Assembly: GCF_002929495.1 (NCBI RefSeq)
Contig: NZ_PJJJ01000037.1
Span: 1-64,000 of the forward strand
Reading direction: 5' to 3'
DNA length: 64,000 nucleotides
Origin: Cryobacterium sp. Y82
Lineage (GTDB): Bacteria > Actinomycetota > Actinomycetes > Actinomycetales > Microbacteriaceae
Shown here piece by piece: positions 8,355 to 17,110 of this stretch. How positions within the stretch are numbered: the stretch's first letter is position 1; every line of letters begins with the position of its first letter. The position numbers were made by a program, and so were the translations under genes. Below the pieces are notes generated by a model, which saw only the letters and a list, made by a program, of their open reading frames with translations, did no database searches and was not told where the DNA came from.

Positions 8355-9221
8355 ATGGATGCCGCCTCATTTTCTCCTGCTGGATACAACGCCGAATTCC
8401 TCCAGATTCCATTGCCGCTCCCGGCCCCTCCCGCAGGAGCCTCGATTCGCGAACTGACGTACACACATTTCACCGTGCTCCTGGACCCCGCGCGACGCTT
8501 CGCGATCGCGACCGGCGTCAACATCGACGGCGATCAGCTCGTTAACGTTGACCGAGGTGACGACTGGCACCTCGACTCGCGTATCCCGATTCGCGAACAG
8601 GCCGGGGAAGCCGTCTACGCCAGAAACGATCTCGACCGCGGGCATCTCGTCCGGCGCCAAGACCCCGTCTGGGGCGACGAGGCGACAGCCCGGCAAGCGA
8701 ATTACGATACGTTCGCCTACACCAACGCCGCCCCGCAAGCCGCAGCCTTCAACCAATCGAGACAACTCTGGCTCGGCCTCGAGGACCACGTCCTCACCTA
8801 CGCACGCACCAACGGTAACCGCATCAGCGTCTTCACCGCCCCCGTGCTCTCAGCCCAGGATCCGACATACCGCGGTGTGAAGATCCCGCAGATGTTCTGG
8901 AAGATCGCGGCGTGGACCACGACCATGCAGGGCTCTCCCGCTCTGCACGCTGCCGGGTTCGTCCTCGACCAAAGCCCACAGTTAGAAGACATCGACCTCG
9001 ACACGGTCCGCACTCAAGCCCGCATCGATGGCACTCCCCCGCCGCTTGGACCGTACCGCACCTATCAAGTACCCATCAAGGACATCATCGACCTCACCGG
9101 GCTCAACCTGGCCGCCCTGTCCGGAGCGGACAACTTAGCCCTGGCCCCAACTATCCGGGAAGGCACCGACCGTCGAACGCGCTGGGTCGAACTAATCGAC
9201 ACCGCAGGAATCCACCTCTAA
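8355..9221 (+). CDS. DNA/RNA non-specific endonuclease (NucA/EndA type)
   Basis: A 288-residue protein starting at the ATG at 8355 (an upstream frame opens at 8256). The signature is DRGHLVRRQDPVWG (about 95-108), the Asp-Arg-Gly-His motif of beta-beta-alpha-metal nucleases, in which the His acts as general base. A downstream FNQSRQLWLGLEDHV provides the expected Asn/Glu metal-binding helix. No signal peptide is seen, so an intracellular or effector use is possible, for example degrading invading DNA. It is co-oriented with the OLD gene 250 bp upstream. Family assignment is firm; the biological target is unknown. Confidence 0.8.
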   Translation: MDAASFSPAGYNAEFLQIPLPLPAPPAGASIRELTYTHFTVLLDPARRFAIATGVNIDGDQLVNVDRGDDWHLDSRIPIREQAGEAVYARNDLDRGHLVRRQDPVWGDEATARQANYDTFAYTNAAPQAAAFNQSRQLWLGLEDHVLTYARTNGNRISVFTAPVLSAQDPTYRGVKIPQMFWKIAAWTTTMQGSPALHAAGFVLDQSPQLEDIDLDTVRTQARIDGTPPPLGPYRTYQVPIKDIIDLTGLNLAALSGADNLALAPTIREGTDRRTRWVELIDTAGIHL

Positions 9222-9247
9222 ACCACACCGAATCGTCTACAGCCAGC

Positions 9248-9808
9248 TCAGCCCCCAGCGCGGAGGTAGACATAGACAGTTTCGCGGCTGATTCCAAACT
9301 CTCGAGCAAGCACAGCCTTCGGCACTCCAGCGGCAGCCTTTTCGCGCAACTCGACCGCGCGGGCCAAGTCCAGTGACGGGGTACGACCACGGTATACGCC
9401 ACGTTTCTTGGCTAGGGCAATGCCCTCGCGTTGACGTTCGCGGATCAGGGACCGCTCGAACTCAGCAAAAGCACCCATGACGTTCAGGAGCAAGTTTGCC
9501 ATCGCGTTGTCGTCGCCCGTGAAGGAGAGTTGCTCTTTCACAAACTCGACCCGGACCTTTTTAGCCGTGAGTCGACGCACGATCGAACGGAGGTCGTCCA
9601 AATTGCGGGCAAGGCGATCCATGGAATGAACGAGAACGGTGTCTCCGTCTCTGACAAATTTGATCATCTCTTCTAGCTCAGGCCGGTTCTGGTCCTTCCC
9701 CGGCGCTTTATCCTCAAACACGCGGTCGACGTCGACGCCATCAAGCTGGCGGACGGTGTTCTGGTCGAGGGTGCTGACTCGCACGTATCCAACTCGTTGA
9801 CCCGTCAC
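9248..9808 (-). CDS. serine recombinase (Tn3-type resolvase)
   Basis: A 186-residue full-length resolvase starting at a GTG (9808) behind a GGAG-like site. Motifs: catalytic Ser in GYVRVST, DRLARN, the E-helix FERSLIRERQREG, and a C-terminal HTH (VLAREFGISRETVYVYLR). It lies convergent to the nuclease gene and differs clearly from the recombinase at 5285, so the two are not a recent duplication. No cognate Tn3 transposase is in the window. It probably marks the edge of a former transposon carrying the OLD and nuclease genes. Confidence 0.88.
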   Translation of the reverse strand: MTGQRVGYVRVSTLDQNTVRQLDGVDVDRVFEDKAPGKDQNRPELEEMIKFVRDGDTVLVHSMDRLARNLDDLRSIVRRLTAKKVRVEFVKEQLSFTGDDNAMANLLLNVMGAFAEFERSLIRERQREGIALAKKRGVYRGRTPSLDLARAVELREKAAAGVPKAVLAREFGISRETVYVYLRAGG

Positions 9809-9827
9809 AGGGCTCTCCTGTCTGTTC

Positions 9828-9947
9828 TGTCAGGTTGAACTCTAAGACCCGGCAGCGAGAGCTGTCAACTAACTGAAATCGGACCCTATTCGGACAAGCC
9901 TGCGTACCTGCACCTGACGCCTAGTTGGGGTACACCCCAAATTGACA
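9828..9947. promoter_or_regulatory. res-like region upstream of the second resolvase
   Basis: Three TGTCA half-sites (TGTCAGGTTGA at 9828, TGTCAACTAAC at 9863, and the complement of TTGACA near 9942) and a perfect 6-bp inverted repeat TTGGGG-TACA-CCCCAA (9925-9940) occupy the promoter side of the resolvase gene, as expected for its recombination site. The remainder up to 10197 holds no recognisable gene. Confidence 0.35.
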
Positions 9948-10262
9948 GTTCGTTGCTTGCTTCGACGCTTTCAGCCTCCCCATTGACGCTTCTAAATGTC
10001 TCGCAACCGTCCTTGCCTACAAAAATGGTGACGCCAGTAAAAACACACGTTTCGAGATACACCGACTCATCCGTCGCCCTCGGACCATGACGCCCCGATC
10101 CCGGTCACTGGACGGAATGCGTTCTGCCGCGCTCTCCACAATCGTGCATGGTCGATCTGTCTCGTCAATGTGTCTCGCAGCCCACCGGTTGTGACACTGT
10201 TAACGCCAACTGAAAATGGGACCATTTCTGCCAACTGAAAACAGGGCCACTTTCGTGTGGTT

Positions 10263-11027
10263 CTAGTGTGCCGTAGTTGCGGCGGGTTCGTGGTTCTTGA
10301 GTCGGTAGCTGTTGCCTTTGAGGCTGATGACGTCGGCGTGGTGAACGATGCGGTCGATCATGGCGGAGGCGATGGTGAGGTCTCCGAAGACGTCGCCCCA
10401 GCGGGAGAACGGCAGGTTGCTCGTCATGATCAGCGACGCGTGTTCGTAGCGGGAGGACACGAGTTGAAAGAACAGGTTCGCGGCGTCTTGGTCGAAGGGA
10501 ATGTAGCCAACTTCGTCGACGATCAGCAGGCTGTAGCGGCGCAGCCGGGTTAGTTCGGCGGCAAGTTTGCCCCGAGAATGGGCTTCTTGGAGTCGGGTGA
10601 CCCAGCCCGTCGCGGTGTCGAAGAGGACTCGGTGGCCGGCTTTGGCGGCTTTGATCCCGATGCCGACGGCGAGGTGTGTTTTCCCGGTGCCGGGAGGGCC
10701 GAGGAGGACGATGTTCTTCGCTTCGGTGAGGAACACGCTCATGCCTAGGTGGGCGATGAGGTTCCGGTCAGCGGAGGGCTGGTGCTCAAAGTTGAAGTCC
10801 TCGAGGGTCTTGAACCCCGGGAACCGTGCGGCCTTGATTCGCAGTGCGGCGCCGGAAGCTTCACGTTCGGAGACTTCTTTCGAGAGCACGGCGGCGAGGT
10901 ATTCCTCGTGGGACCAGCCCGCGTCGCGGGCTTGATCGCCGAGGCGGCGGAACGCTTCACTGATCCGGGGTGCTCGGAGGGCCCGGGCGAAATATTCGAT
11001 CTGCGAGGCCGCTTCTGGGCCGATCAT
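10263..11027 (-). CDS. istB: IstB-like AAA+ ATPase of the IS21 element
   Basis: 254 residues. Walker A is LLGPPGTGKTHLAVGIG (about residues 108-124), followed by Walker B LLIVDEVGYIPFD and the sensor-like SRYEHASLIMTSNLPFSRWG. IstB is the target-selecting helper that stimulates the IstA transposase. The start overlaps the end of the istA frame by ATGA coupling. The gene appears intact. Confidence 0.93.
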   Translation of the reverse strand: MIGPEAASQIEYFARALRAPRISEAFRRLGDQARDAGWSHEEYLAAVLSKEVSEREASGAALRIKAARFPGFKTLEDFNFEHQPSADRNLIAHLGMSVFLTEAKNIVLLGPPGTGKTHLAVGIGIKAAKAGHRVLFDTATGWVTRLQEAHSRGKLAAELTRLRRYSLLIVDEVGYIPFDQDAANLFFQLVSSRYEHASLIMTSNLPFSRWGDVFGDLTIASAMIDRIVHHADVISLKGNSYRLKNHEPAATTAH

Positions 11028-12265
11028 GACGCGACCGCCAGCACGGTCGGCGCCGGTTCAAGGTCGACGTTGAAGAGTTCGTCGTAGCGAGTCAACGACG
11101 CGATCTCGACGATGGTCGTGTGCGGGGGCCGGCGGGTGCGTTGGGCTTGGAACTGGGTGCGCAGCTCGGCCGCGCGGAGGACATGTGCGGGGTCGGTGAC
11201 GGTGAGTTGCCGAGCCCATTATCGGTGGTGCGTTGCGATGAGGACACCGTCGTGGTGAACAGTGACGCGGTCCAGACTCGCTGCCACGTCGACGACTCGG
11301 CCGATCATGGCCGGGTCGACGGAGTAGTCGTTACTGAACGCGCGAACGTAATAATCGCGTGGCAGCCGGACGCTGTTACGAAACATCACCTCCGGGGCCA
11401 TCGGCGGCAGCCCGCGCATCGCGGCCCGATCACTGCTGATGAGATCGTTGGGTCGACCTCGGCGGGACCGGGAGAGACGATTGTTGGCCACGGGTAACCA
11501 CGCGGCGAGCTGCTCGTTGAAATCATCGGGAGAGGCGAAAGTGCGGCCTGACATGAAGCGGCTTCGGAAGAACCGATTCATGCGTTCAACCATGCCCTTG
11601 GACTCGGGGTCGCGGGCTTTGAGCAGTTTGATTTGGGTGCCGAGGGTGCCGGCGAAAGCGGCGGCGGGTTCGGTGAGTTTTCCACGGCCGATGCCGGTCT
11701 CGTTGTCCCACGTCAACCGCGTCGGAACGGCTTCCGCCTCCTGCAGCAGCGACCACATTCCGCCGAGCAGATCCGGTGTTGTCCGTGACGGCAACATGCG
11801 TGCTTGAATGAACCCCGAAAAGGTTGACGTCATCACCAGCACTGGCGGCGCAGCCGCCTGGTCATGCCCCATCGGCAGGTCCTCGTGCGGGAACCAGAGA
11901 TCGCACTGGATCTGGAAACCGGCCGGGTGCACCAGTCGGTCTGCAGGATCCGGGACGGCATACTCCGGTCGGAGCTCCGCGACTTTGGCCCGAAACAACG
12001 ACGGAGATCCCGACCAGCCCACCCGCTCTGCAGCTGTCGCGGCCGGCATCGACGGTGTGGCCGCGAGTAACACCCGCACCTGGGCGGCGAACGAGTCAAA
12101 ACTCGACCCCGTCGGCTCCCGCTGATACGCCGGGGACCTGTCCACGGCCAACGCCCGATCGACCGTCCCGCGAGATACCCCAACCAGCCGCGCTATCTCC
12201 CGTTTCGAATGCTTCCCCGTCGAATGCAGGTGGCGAATCTCAGCCCAATCATCCAATTTGATCAC
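11024..12265 (-). pseudogene. istA: IstA transposase of the IS21 element, interrupted by an in-frame TAA
   Basis: The first 348 codons encode an N-terminal HTH (SKREIARLVGVSRGTVDRAL) and an rve/DDE integrase core (Asp in IQCDLWFPH, Asp in LTWDNETG, Glu in KGMVERMNRFF). A TAA at 11219-11221 stops the frame after ATHHR. The same frame then continues without interruption as WARQLTVTDPAHV and onward to a TGA that overlaps the istB start, as in intact family members. Restoring that one codon gives 413 residues. The lost part is the C-terminal tail, so the transposase may be weakened or dead. An original sense codon mutated to TAA is the simplest explanation. Confidence 0.8.
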
Positions 12266-12339
12266 CTTCCATAATGGTTGGTGGCCCTATTTTCAGTTGG
12301 CGTTTTTGGCCCCGTTTTCAGTCGGCGTTAACATGACAC

Positions 12340-12885
12340 ATGACCGCGAGCAAAACTATAGCTCGGCACACATTCACCGCGTCGCTTCCTTGATTATGGA
12401 GGATAGATCTAAGCTGCAGTTGCAAAATTGCAGGCAACATGGGCAGAGCTTTTGATAATCGGTCGAGATTTCATCGGTCACGTTGTCGATACGCGTGTAC
12501 GGTTCGGTATCGCCAAAGATAGCAAGCTCAGCGTCACCGCTGCGCGGCTCGCATGTTGGATCCTAGACTGAGATCAGACCATGGCAGGCTCCGGGCCCTC
12601 ACGACATCGTCAGTCGTCATCTCAACCTGATGGCAGCACGGAATCGATTCTTAGACGTTACAGAAGGACTTAGGCGCCAGGAAAGGTGCCGAGTCTGCCA
12701 TCTCGAGCGCCACCCGCAAAAAGGGGCGGATACGCTCAAGATGAAGCTAGCGATCAAGATCGCCGGCTTTAACCGCTTGCAAAGTTCACGTCGCTTGGCA
12801 AAGTCCGACCCTTACGTAGGCATCCAGCCCGTTCCCCGGGCGAAACGCCCTGACCGGAGAGGACGTTGGCATCCGCGTATTCTTA
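12340..12885. other. 546-bp stretch without a convincing gene
   Basis: Short frames only, without ribosome-binding sites or family resemblance. It lies between the IS21 insertion and the toxin-antitoxin pair. Confidence 0.45.
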
Positions 12886-13299
12886 CTATCTATTAGGTGA
12901 GGGAATGTTGCTAGAAACGGGCGACGAATTCAGTTCTAGCCACCGTGCCACGTCGTCGATGGCGATTTTATTCGCGGCGACGCCGAGCAAAAAAGGCTCC
13001 GCATCGTCAGCGGATATGTTTCCCCACACCCTCCCGTTGGCAGAGAGGAATACTGTCGCAGACAAAAATGCCGTCCTCTTATTGCCATCCGAAAAGTACT
13101 GCGTGGTGGCAAAGCCGTGGAGCAGGGCAGCCGCCTTGTCAAAGACAGTCGGAAAAAAGATAGTTTCCATGTACTGACTCTTCGGGCGATCTACGATTCC
13201 ACGAACGCCGTTGAGATCTCGTACGCCTGCACCTTCGCCGCAGAACGACATATTAATTATCTCAACAGTCTCAAAATCGAGATAATACGTGTCAGGCAC
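12886..13299 (-). CDS. Doc-like toxin (Fic/Doc fold) with altered active-site motif
   Basis: 137 residues. The motif QYFSDGNKRTAFLSATVFL (about residues 66-84) aligns with the Doc motif HxFxDGNKRTA, which uses its His for catalysis. Here that His is replaced by Gln, while the phosphate-binding DGNKR is retained. Doc kinases phosphorylate elongation factor Tu; with the His missing, activity is doubtful. The GTG start at 13299 overlaps the stop of the upstream small gene by one base (TAGTG), the usual antitoxin-toxin coupling. Confidence 0.75.
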   Translation of the reverse strand: MPDTYYLDFETVEIINMSFCGEGAGVRDLNGVRGIVDRPKSQYMETIFFPTVFDKAAALLHGFATTQYFSDGNKRTAFLSATVFLSANGRVWGNISADDAEPFLLGVAANKIAIDDVARWLELNSSPVSSNIPSPNR

Positions 13300-13496
13300 T
13301 AGGCCAAGCGGCGCATCAGATCGGTGTTGTCACTGGCGATCCGATGGGCGAAACGCAGTGCGTCTTCTCGGCGAATGTACTTGACACCTGAAGAGAGCGA
13401 GCGGTCTGCATTCTCTTTTGCGTTTACTCGACCTGTGGCGTGCATCTTTTTCCGCGCGCCACTCCGCTCACGGTCGAATTCGCTTGGACTTGTCAT
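13299..13496 (-). CDS. probable antitoxin partner of the Doc-like protein
   Basis: 65 residues from an ATG at 13496, highly charged (Arg/Lys/Glu rich in the first half), ending at the toxin start. Length, order and overlap fit a Phd-like antitoxin, in which a DNA-binding N terminus precedes a toxin-binding helix (here IRREDALRFAHRIASDN). The sequence itself is not a clear Phd/YefM match, so the assignment rests mainly on context. Confidence 0.5.
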   Translation of the reverse strand: MTSPSEFDRERSGARKKMHATGRVNAKENADRSLSSGVKYIRREDALRFAHRIASDNTDLMRRLA

Positions 13497-13960
13497 GTGA
13501 CAACGGTAACGCACGAAGATACGAATTTGCTCCATGCAAACCGCCGATTCTGAGCTTGCTCCCAACGCAGTCGATTGCTGGCGCGATGTCCTGTCGTCGG
13601 ACAACGGTCCACAACAATCCTTCGGAACTTTAACGTTTTGTCGGAGCTGGCCCGAGCAGAGATTTGATGCGAGGATCCATGCCAACGCTCGGCGCTGTCA
13701 CCGCCGCTTGAACCTTCGACAGGTTGTATCCGAGCCAGTCACAGCTGCTTAGCAAGAGCCAAAAAATTGGCGCTGTAACTACCGATGCCCATAGACGGCG
13801 ACGGACGACGTCGCTCGAGGAACATTCGCGGATTTCGAGGTTGGTATGAGGTCAGGCTTCGACGGACTTCACCAAGGAGATCGCAGCGCCAGGTCTTCGC
13901 TCGCGCCCGTGAGGATGACCACTATTGTCTGATATTCGATGGATTCAAAATCACCCCGTC
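13497..13960. other. 464-bp stretch without a convincing gene
   Basis: No frame with recognisable similarity. It forms the junction between the toxin-antitoxin region and the conjugative core and should include the antitoxin promoter. Confidence 0.4.
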
Positions 13961-14335
13961 CTACGGCCAAATCGCCCTGACCGACGGTGCCTCTGCCAGG
14001 ATTTCTGCGAGCTGGATGTCATCGCCCAAGCCCTTCTTGCTGCCGTCGAGGAGCAGGGGTATGAATCGAGTCAGGACGGCGAAGCCACCTGCCTGGTCCG
14101 GATACACACCGAGCGACACCAGGTGTGTGCTCCCGTTCGAGGTGGTCAGCTCTATGCAGGGATAGTGCTCTTCCGGCGCGATTCCCTCGCGCACGGCGTC
14201 CGCGAAGGTGTTGCTGTCGAGCTGTTCCTCGATCGAAACGACCTGGTCGAGGTTGATCCAGACGTCGTCGGCGCCGATGATCGGCCGGGAGCGGTCGTGT
14301 CCGTAAGTGGTGACGGCAAGTTTGATAAAACGCAT
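13961..14335 (-). CDS. hypothetical protein of the conjugative core
   Basis: 124 residues from the ATG at 14335, preceded by GAAAGGA. It starts with a beta-rich segment (MRFIKLAVTTYGHDRSRPI) containing the pattern INLDQVVSIEEQ, then an acidic loop and SLGVYPDQAGGF. The pattern of a strand, a stretch reading "where the value is shown" (DVWINLDQV), and a closing amphipathic helix resembles small single-domain proteins common on actinobacterial elements. No function is known to me. A frame extending to 14710 is open upstream, but the ribosome-binding site favours this start. Confidence 0.6.
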   Translation of the reverse strand: MRFIKLAVTTYGHDRSRPIIGADDVWINLDQVVSIEEQLDSNTFADAVREGIAPEEHYPCIELTTSNGSTHLVSLGVYPDQAGGFAVLTRFIPLLLDGSKKGLGDDIQLAEILAEAPSVRAIWP

Positions 14336-14466
14336 GAGGGTCCTTTCACGACGGGTAGGCCTTGACGCTAATGCGCGGAAACCGGAGGCCGCCGGCGATC
14401 CGGGCGATCTGTGGATAACATCGCACGGCGGGGGTGTGTGAGGGGGACGTTCCCCCTCACCCGGCG

Positions 14467-15120
14467 TTAGCGGCTGAACTTGTCCAGAGCGGCGAGGGCT
14501 ATTTCCAGTGCGCGGTCGTAGCTGATTCCTGCGGGTCGAACCGAGCCGGGCACGAATCGCTGCGATTTGGGCAGTCGAAGCGTTCCGGAATATCCTTCGG
14601 GAGCGTCCTGCCGGGGCCCATAGCCGGGCTGTAGGAGCAACCACTGACTGAAGGGCTGGTCGGCGTCGTGGAGGACGGCGGCTCGAAACTTGCCGGTCGG
14701 GTTCAGGCACAGGGCCCAGAAGCGGTCGGCTTGGCCTCGGGCCGTGAGGCGTTCACTCACCGGGCAGGGCGTCACCCCGGGGGTCGGCAAGCGCTTCATG
14801 GTCACGGTATGCACGTACGGGCGGAGCTGGGAATCGTCGCGAGTGGGAATGTCGTTGAGCGCTGCTTGGGCGGCTCGTCCTGCGGCGCGGTGCGCGACGG
14901 TGTCGTCGGCGTGGGTTCGGGACCACTCGGTGGCTTCGATGACGCAGCAAATTAGGTTCCAGTCGTAGCTGTAGAACCGGAGGAGGGCGTCTCGGGCGCG
15001 CTGAGTTCTGGGGCTGTCGGTGGTCGTATATCGGGCGAAGAATGCGTTTGCTGCTTTGCGGTCGGCTGCTATGTCGTTGCTGGTGCGTTCGGGACGGGTG
15101 GTGATGGGGAACTGGTGCAT
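14467..15120 (-). CDS. hypothetical protein preceded by the repeated leader cassette
   Basis: 217 residues, soluble. The N-terminal half is helical (AADRKAANAFFARYTTTDSP, then RDALLRFYSYDWNLICCVIE), and the C-terminal half is Pro/Gly-rich ending in SYDRALEIALAALDKFSR. I do not recognise the family. It is the first gene behind copy A of a promoter/leader cassette shared with dprA and ssb, which suggests joint control with DNA-processing genes of the element. Start ATG at 15120 with GCGGAGAGA upstream. Confidence 0.6.
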   Translation of the reverse strand: MHQFPITTRPERTSNDIAADRKAANAFFARYTTTDSPRTQRARDALLRFYSYDWNLICCVIEATEWSRTHADDTVAHRAAGRAAQAALNDIPTRDDSQLRPYVHTVTMKRLPTPGVTPCPVSERLTARGQADRFWALCLNPTGKFRAAVLHDADQPFSQWLLLQPGYGPRQDAPEGYSGTLRLPKSQRFVPGSVRPAGISYDRALEIALAALDKFSR

Positions 15121-15121
15121 G

Positions 15122-15290
15122 ATTCTCTCCGCTCAACTGATTTTTTTGCCTGGCTGGCAAGAGAATCGATAGAGAGCGGGAGTGCCGAAGTGCACGGCTG
15201 GTCGGGGGAAATAAGGGAGCTTGCGACCGCGTCCGACCAGGTGGGCACGTAGGCACGGAAGCGAACTATGATGACCGGCCAGACAGACGA
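15122..15290 (-). promoter_or_regulatory. leader cassette copy A (structured promoter/5' leader)
   Basis: One of three homologous cassettes. Read on the minus strand: a promoter-like block with GGCCGGTCATCATAGTTCGC; a stem with arms CCGACCAG (plus-strand 15233-15240) and CTGGTCGG (15198-15205) around the conserved loop GACGCGGTCGCAAGCTCCCT; the conserved block CTCCCGCTCTCTATCGATT; a short hairpin TTGCC-AGCCA-GGCAA; and the ribosome-binding site. The stem sequence differs from copies B and C but still pairs perfectly. Confidence 0.65.
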
Positions 15291-15536
15291 AAAAAGATAC
15301 AAGACGTCCGCGCAGCGGTCCAAGGACCCCCGCAGAGGCTCCCCCGTGGGTTGCGTCTGGTGTAAGGCAGACTCCCTGCGGCGCTGCCACCGGGGCACGG
15401 GGTTGAGCACGCCGCGGTTTACGAGTTCCCACGCCGAGCGGTGATCGCCACGCTGGTCGGTCTCCCCGCGCGCTCGGTTGTTTCCTTGTCGGATGTGCTG
15501 CCCTGCTGCCGCGGGCCTTGTCCATCGGCCCGGTGG
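15291..15536. other. spacer between the leader cassette and nrdH
   Basis: No recognisable gene; open frames here are shadows with no ribosome-binding site. Confidence 0.4.
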
Positions 15537-15779
15537 TTAGTGGCCGATTTTGGCGACGAGGTCGGGACGGAAGCCAGCCCAGTGGTTGTGGTCGTCGATG
15601 ACGACGATGGGAGCGCTGCTGTATCCGAGTTCGTCTTGCACGTAGGTGAGGGCGGCGGGTGTTTCGGTGAGGTCGACGACGGTGTAGCTGATGCCCTGCT
15701 TGTCGAGGGCGAGCTTGGTCATCCGGCACGGCTGGCAGTTCGGTTTCGTGTAGACGATGACGCCGACTGTTTCGTTCAT
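15537..15779 (-). CDS. nrdH: NrdH-like glutaredoxin
   Basis: 80 residues, ATG at 15779 with AAGGAG upstream. The redox motif CQPC (residues 15-18) follows VYTKPN, and the C-terminal HWAGFRPDLVAKI matches the WSGFRPD signature that separates NrdH from ordinary glutaredoxins. NrdH normally reduces class Ib ribonucleotide reductase with thioredoxin reductase. Here it is encoded on a conjugative element without nrdE/F/I nearby, perhaps supplying dNTP synthesis after transfer or serving another disulfide reduction (inference). Confidence 0.85.
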   Translation of the reverse strand: MNETVGVIVYTKPNCQPCRMTKLALDKQGISYTVVDLTETPAALTYVQDELGYSSAPIVVIDDHNHWAGFRPDLVAKIGH

Positions 15780-16035
15780 AGCGGGGCTCCTTTCACTCAC
15801 ACTGTCGGGGTGGTGCTGTTCGGTAGCGGAGATTCGCTGCGCCTGGGAGGAAGCGACCATAAGTGCGGGACCGATCCGTGGGGCCAGCGGGTGAGGAAAT
15901 AAGCGACCGGAGGGAACGCCGAGCCCAGTTGTCCCACCGGTCGGCACACCGTGCGCACGTTGGTCAGCGCCAACCCGGGCCAGCATGCTCCTCGAACGAA
16001 CAGACACCACCCCTGATGTGGGTGGGGCTCCGCGG
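15780..16035. other. spacer between nrdH and the hydrolase gene
   Basis: 256 bp without a gene; the nrdH promoter should lie here on the minus strand. Confidence 0.35.
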
Positions 16036-17106
16036 TTAGCCAAGGGTCATCGGATCAGCGGTGAACGCGACGTCCAGGTGCAGGTGATTGCAGGTGTCGT
16101 CAAACTGGGCGAAGTGCACCAGCGCCAAGTTGATGCCCGCCTCCCGCCGGCAGTCTGCCTGCCCGATCCGTGCCCCGGGCGGCATGATTGGGTCGAGGAG
16201 TCCGATTAGGCGGAGGGACTGGCCGTCGGCGCCGGTGAGGCTGCGGCCGCCGAGGGAGTAGAAGTCGACGGCTCCGCCGCCACCGTTGATCCAGTGCGAC
16301 GACTGAGTGCCGGCGCCGAGGAGTTGCCCGGTGCATTTGCGGTTGATGTCGCTGACGCCGACCTGGTGAAACTGGTTGACGGCCAGGACCATCACCTGCA
16401 GGATGCGGGTGTCGATCCCGCAGTCCGGGACAGTTTGCCCGGTGGCGATCCACCGGATCTCCTTCAGGTGGTCCGGGACGAGGCCGCGCAGCTGCCCGTT
16501 GTCGGCGGCGGTGACGAGCTGCTGCGCCAGCCCGACAGCATCCCCTCCACCGACACCACAGGCGCCGCCGGCACTGGCGGTGAGCGCGGTGACGACGTCG
16601 GTCGCCGGCGCGAAGAACGGTGCGTAGTGTTCCGGGTCGGCGTTGATTTGCACGGCGGATGCTGCCGCCGACGGCGTCATTGTCTCCCACCCCGATAGCG
16701 CCACTAGGCGTTGGAAGAACAGCCGTGCCGCGGTGGCGGGGTCCATCCGCTCCGCGAGGGATCCCCAGGTGGCCCGTTGTTGGAACAGGCCGCGGCTGTC
16801 GGGGCCGGCGGTGTCGCCGTGGTCGAGGTTGGTCAGGCTCGACTCCCCCATCGCTGTCATCACTCCGAGGGTTTGCGACTGGGTGGTGAGCCCGAGCTGG
16901 GCGCCGGCGTTGATGATGTCGGCGGCGTTGGCGAGCTGGTCGCCGCTATACCCGGAGACAGCCGGGTGCTCGGCGGCGTCCGCTCGGCTGACCGCGGTCA
17001 GGCCGCAGGTGGTGCCGGTGCCGGAGCCGGAGGAGAGGGCGACGGTGCCGCCGACGGTCAGGAGCAGGCCGGTGAGGCTGGCGGCGAGCAGTTTGACCAG
17101 GCCCAT
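16036..17106 (-). CDS. conjugal cell-wall hydrolase-like secreted protein
   Basis: 356 residues beginning with an uncleaved or cleavable signal segment (LVKLLAASLTGLLLTVGGTV). The N-terminal domain (about 55-160) has a lysozyme/transglycosylase-like helix bundle with MGESSLTNLDHG (candidate catalytic Glu), SRGLFQQR and a Trp-rich tail. The second half (about 200-355) has a separate domain with HWINGGGGAVDFYSLGG and CNHLHLDV, reminiscent of metal-binding peptidase folds. Two-domain muralytic proteins open the wall for actinobacterial type IV secretion. It is the most distal gene of the minus-strand conjugation operon, four bases from the VirB4-like gene. Domain boundaries are estimates. Confidence 0.7.
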   Translation of the reverse strand: MGLVKLLAASLTGLLLTVGGTVALSSGSGTGTTCGLTAVSRADAAEHPAVSGYSGDQLANAADIINAGAQLGLTTQSQTLGVMTAMGESSLTNLDHGDTAGPDSRGLFQQRATWGSLAERMDPATAARLFFQRLVALSGWETMTPSAAASAVQINADPEHYAPFFAPATDVVTALTASAGGACGVGGGDAVGLAQQLVTAADNGQLRGLVPDHLKEIRWIATGQTVPDCGIDTRILQVMVLAVNQFHQVGVSDINRKCTGQLLGAGTQSSHWINGGGGAVDFYSLGGRSLTGADGQSLRLIGLLDPIMPPGARIGQADCRREAGINLALVHFAQFDDTCNHLHLDVAFTADPMTLG

Positions 17107-17110
17107 GATG

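Larger units (their letters stand above)
10198..12333 (-). mobile_element. IS21-family insertion sequence (2136 bp) with 6-bp target duplication
   Basis: The outer ends are inverted copies: TGTTAACGCCAACTGAAAA at 10198 and the complement of TTTTCAGTCGGCGTTAACA ending at 12333. A second inner copy of the ACTGAAAA-containing motif occurs at each end, as is typical of the multiple terminal repeats of IS21. The flanks carry the direct repeat TGACAC (10192-10197 and 12334-12339). It encodes istA and istB on the minus strand. The target was apparently non-coding DNA. Confidence 0.92.

Noticed and set aside
1-14000. Second attachment-site copy of tRNA-Thr
   Set aside because: No stretch like the tRNA 3' half was found by reading; the far end probably lies outside the window.
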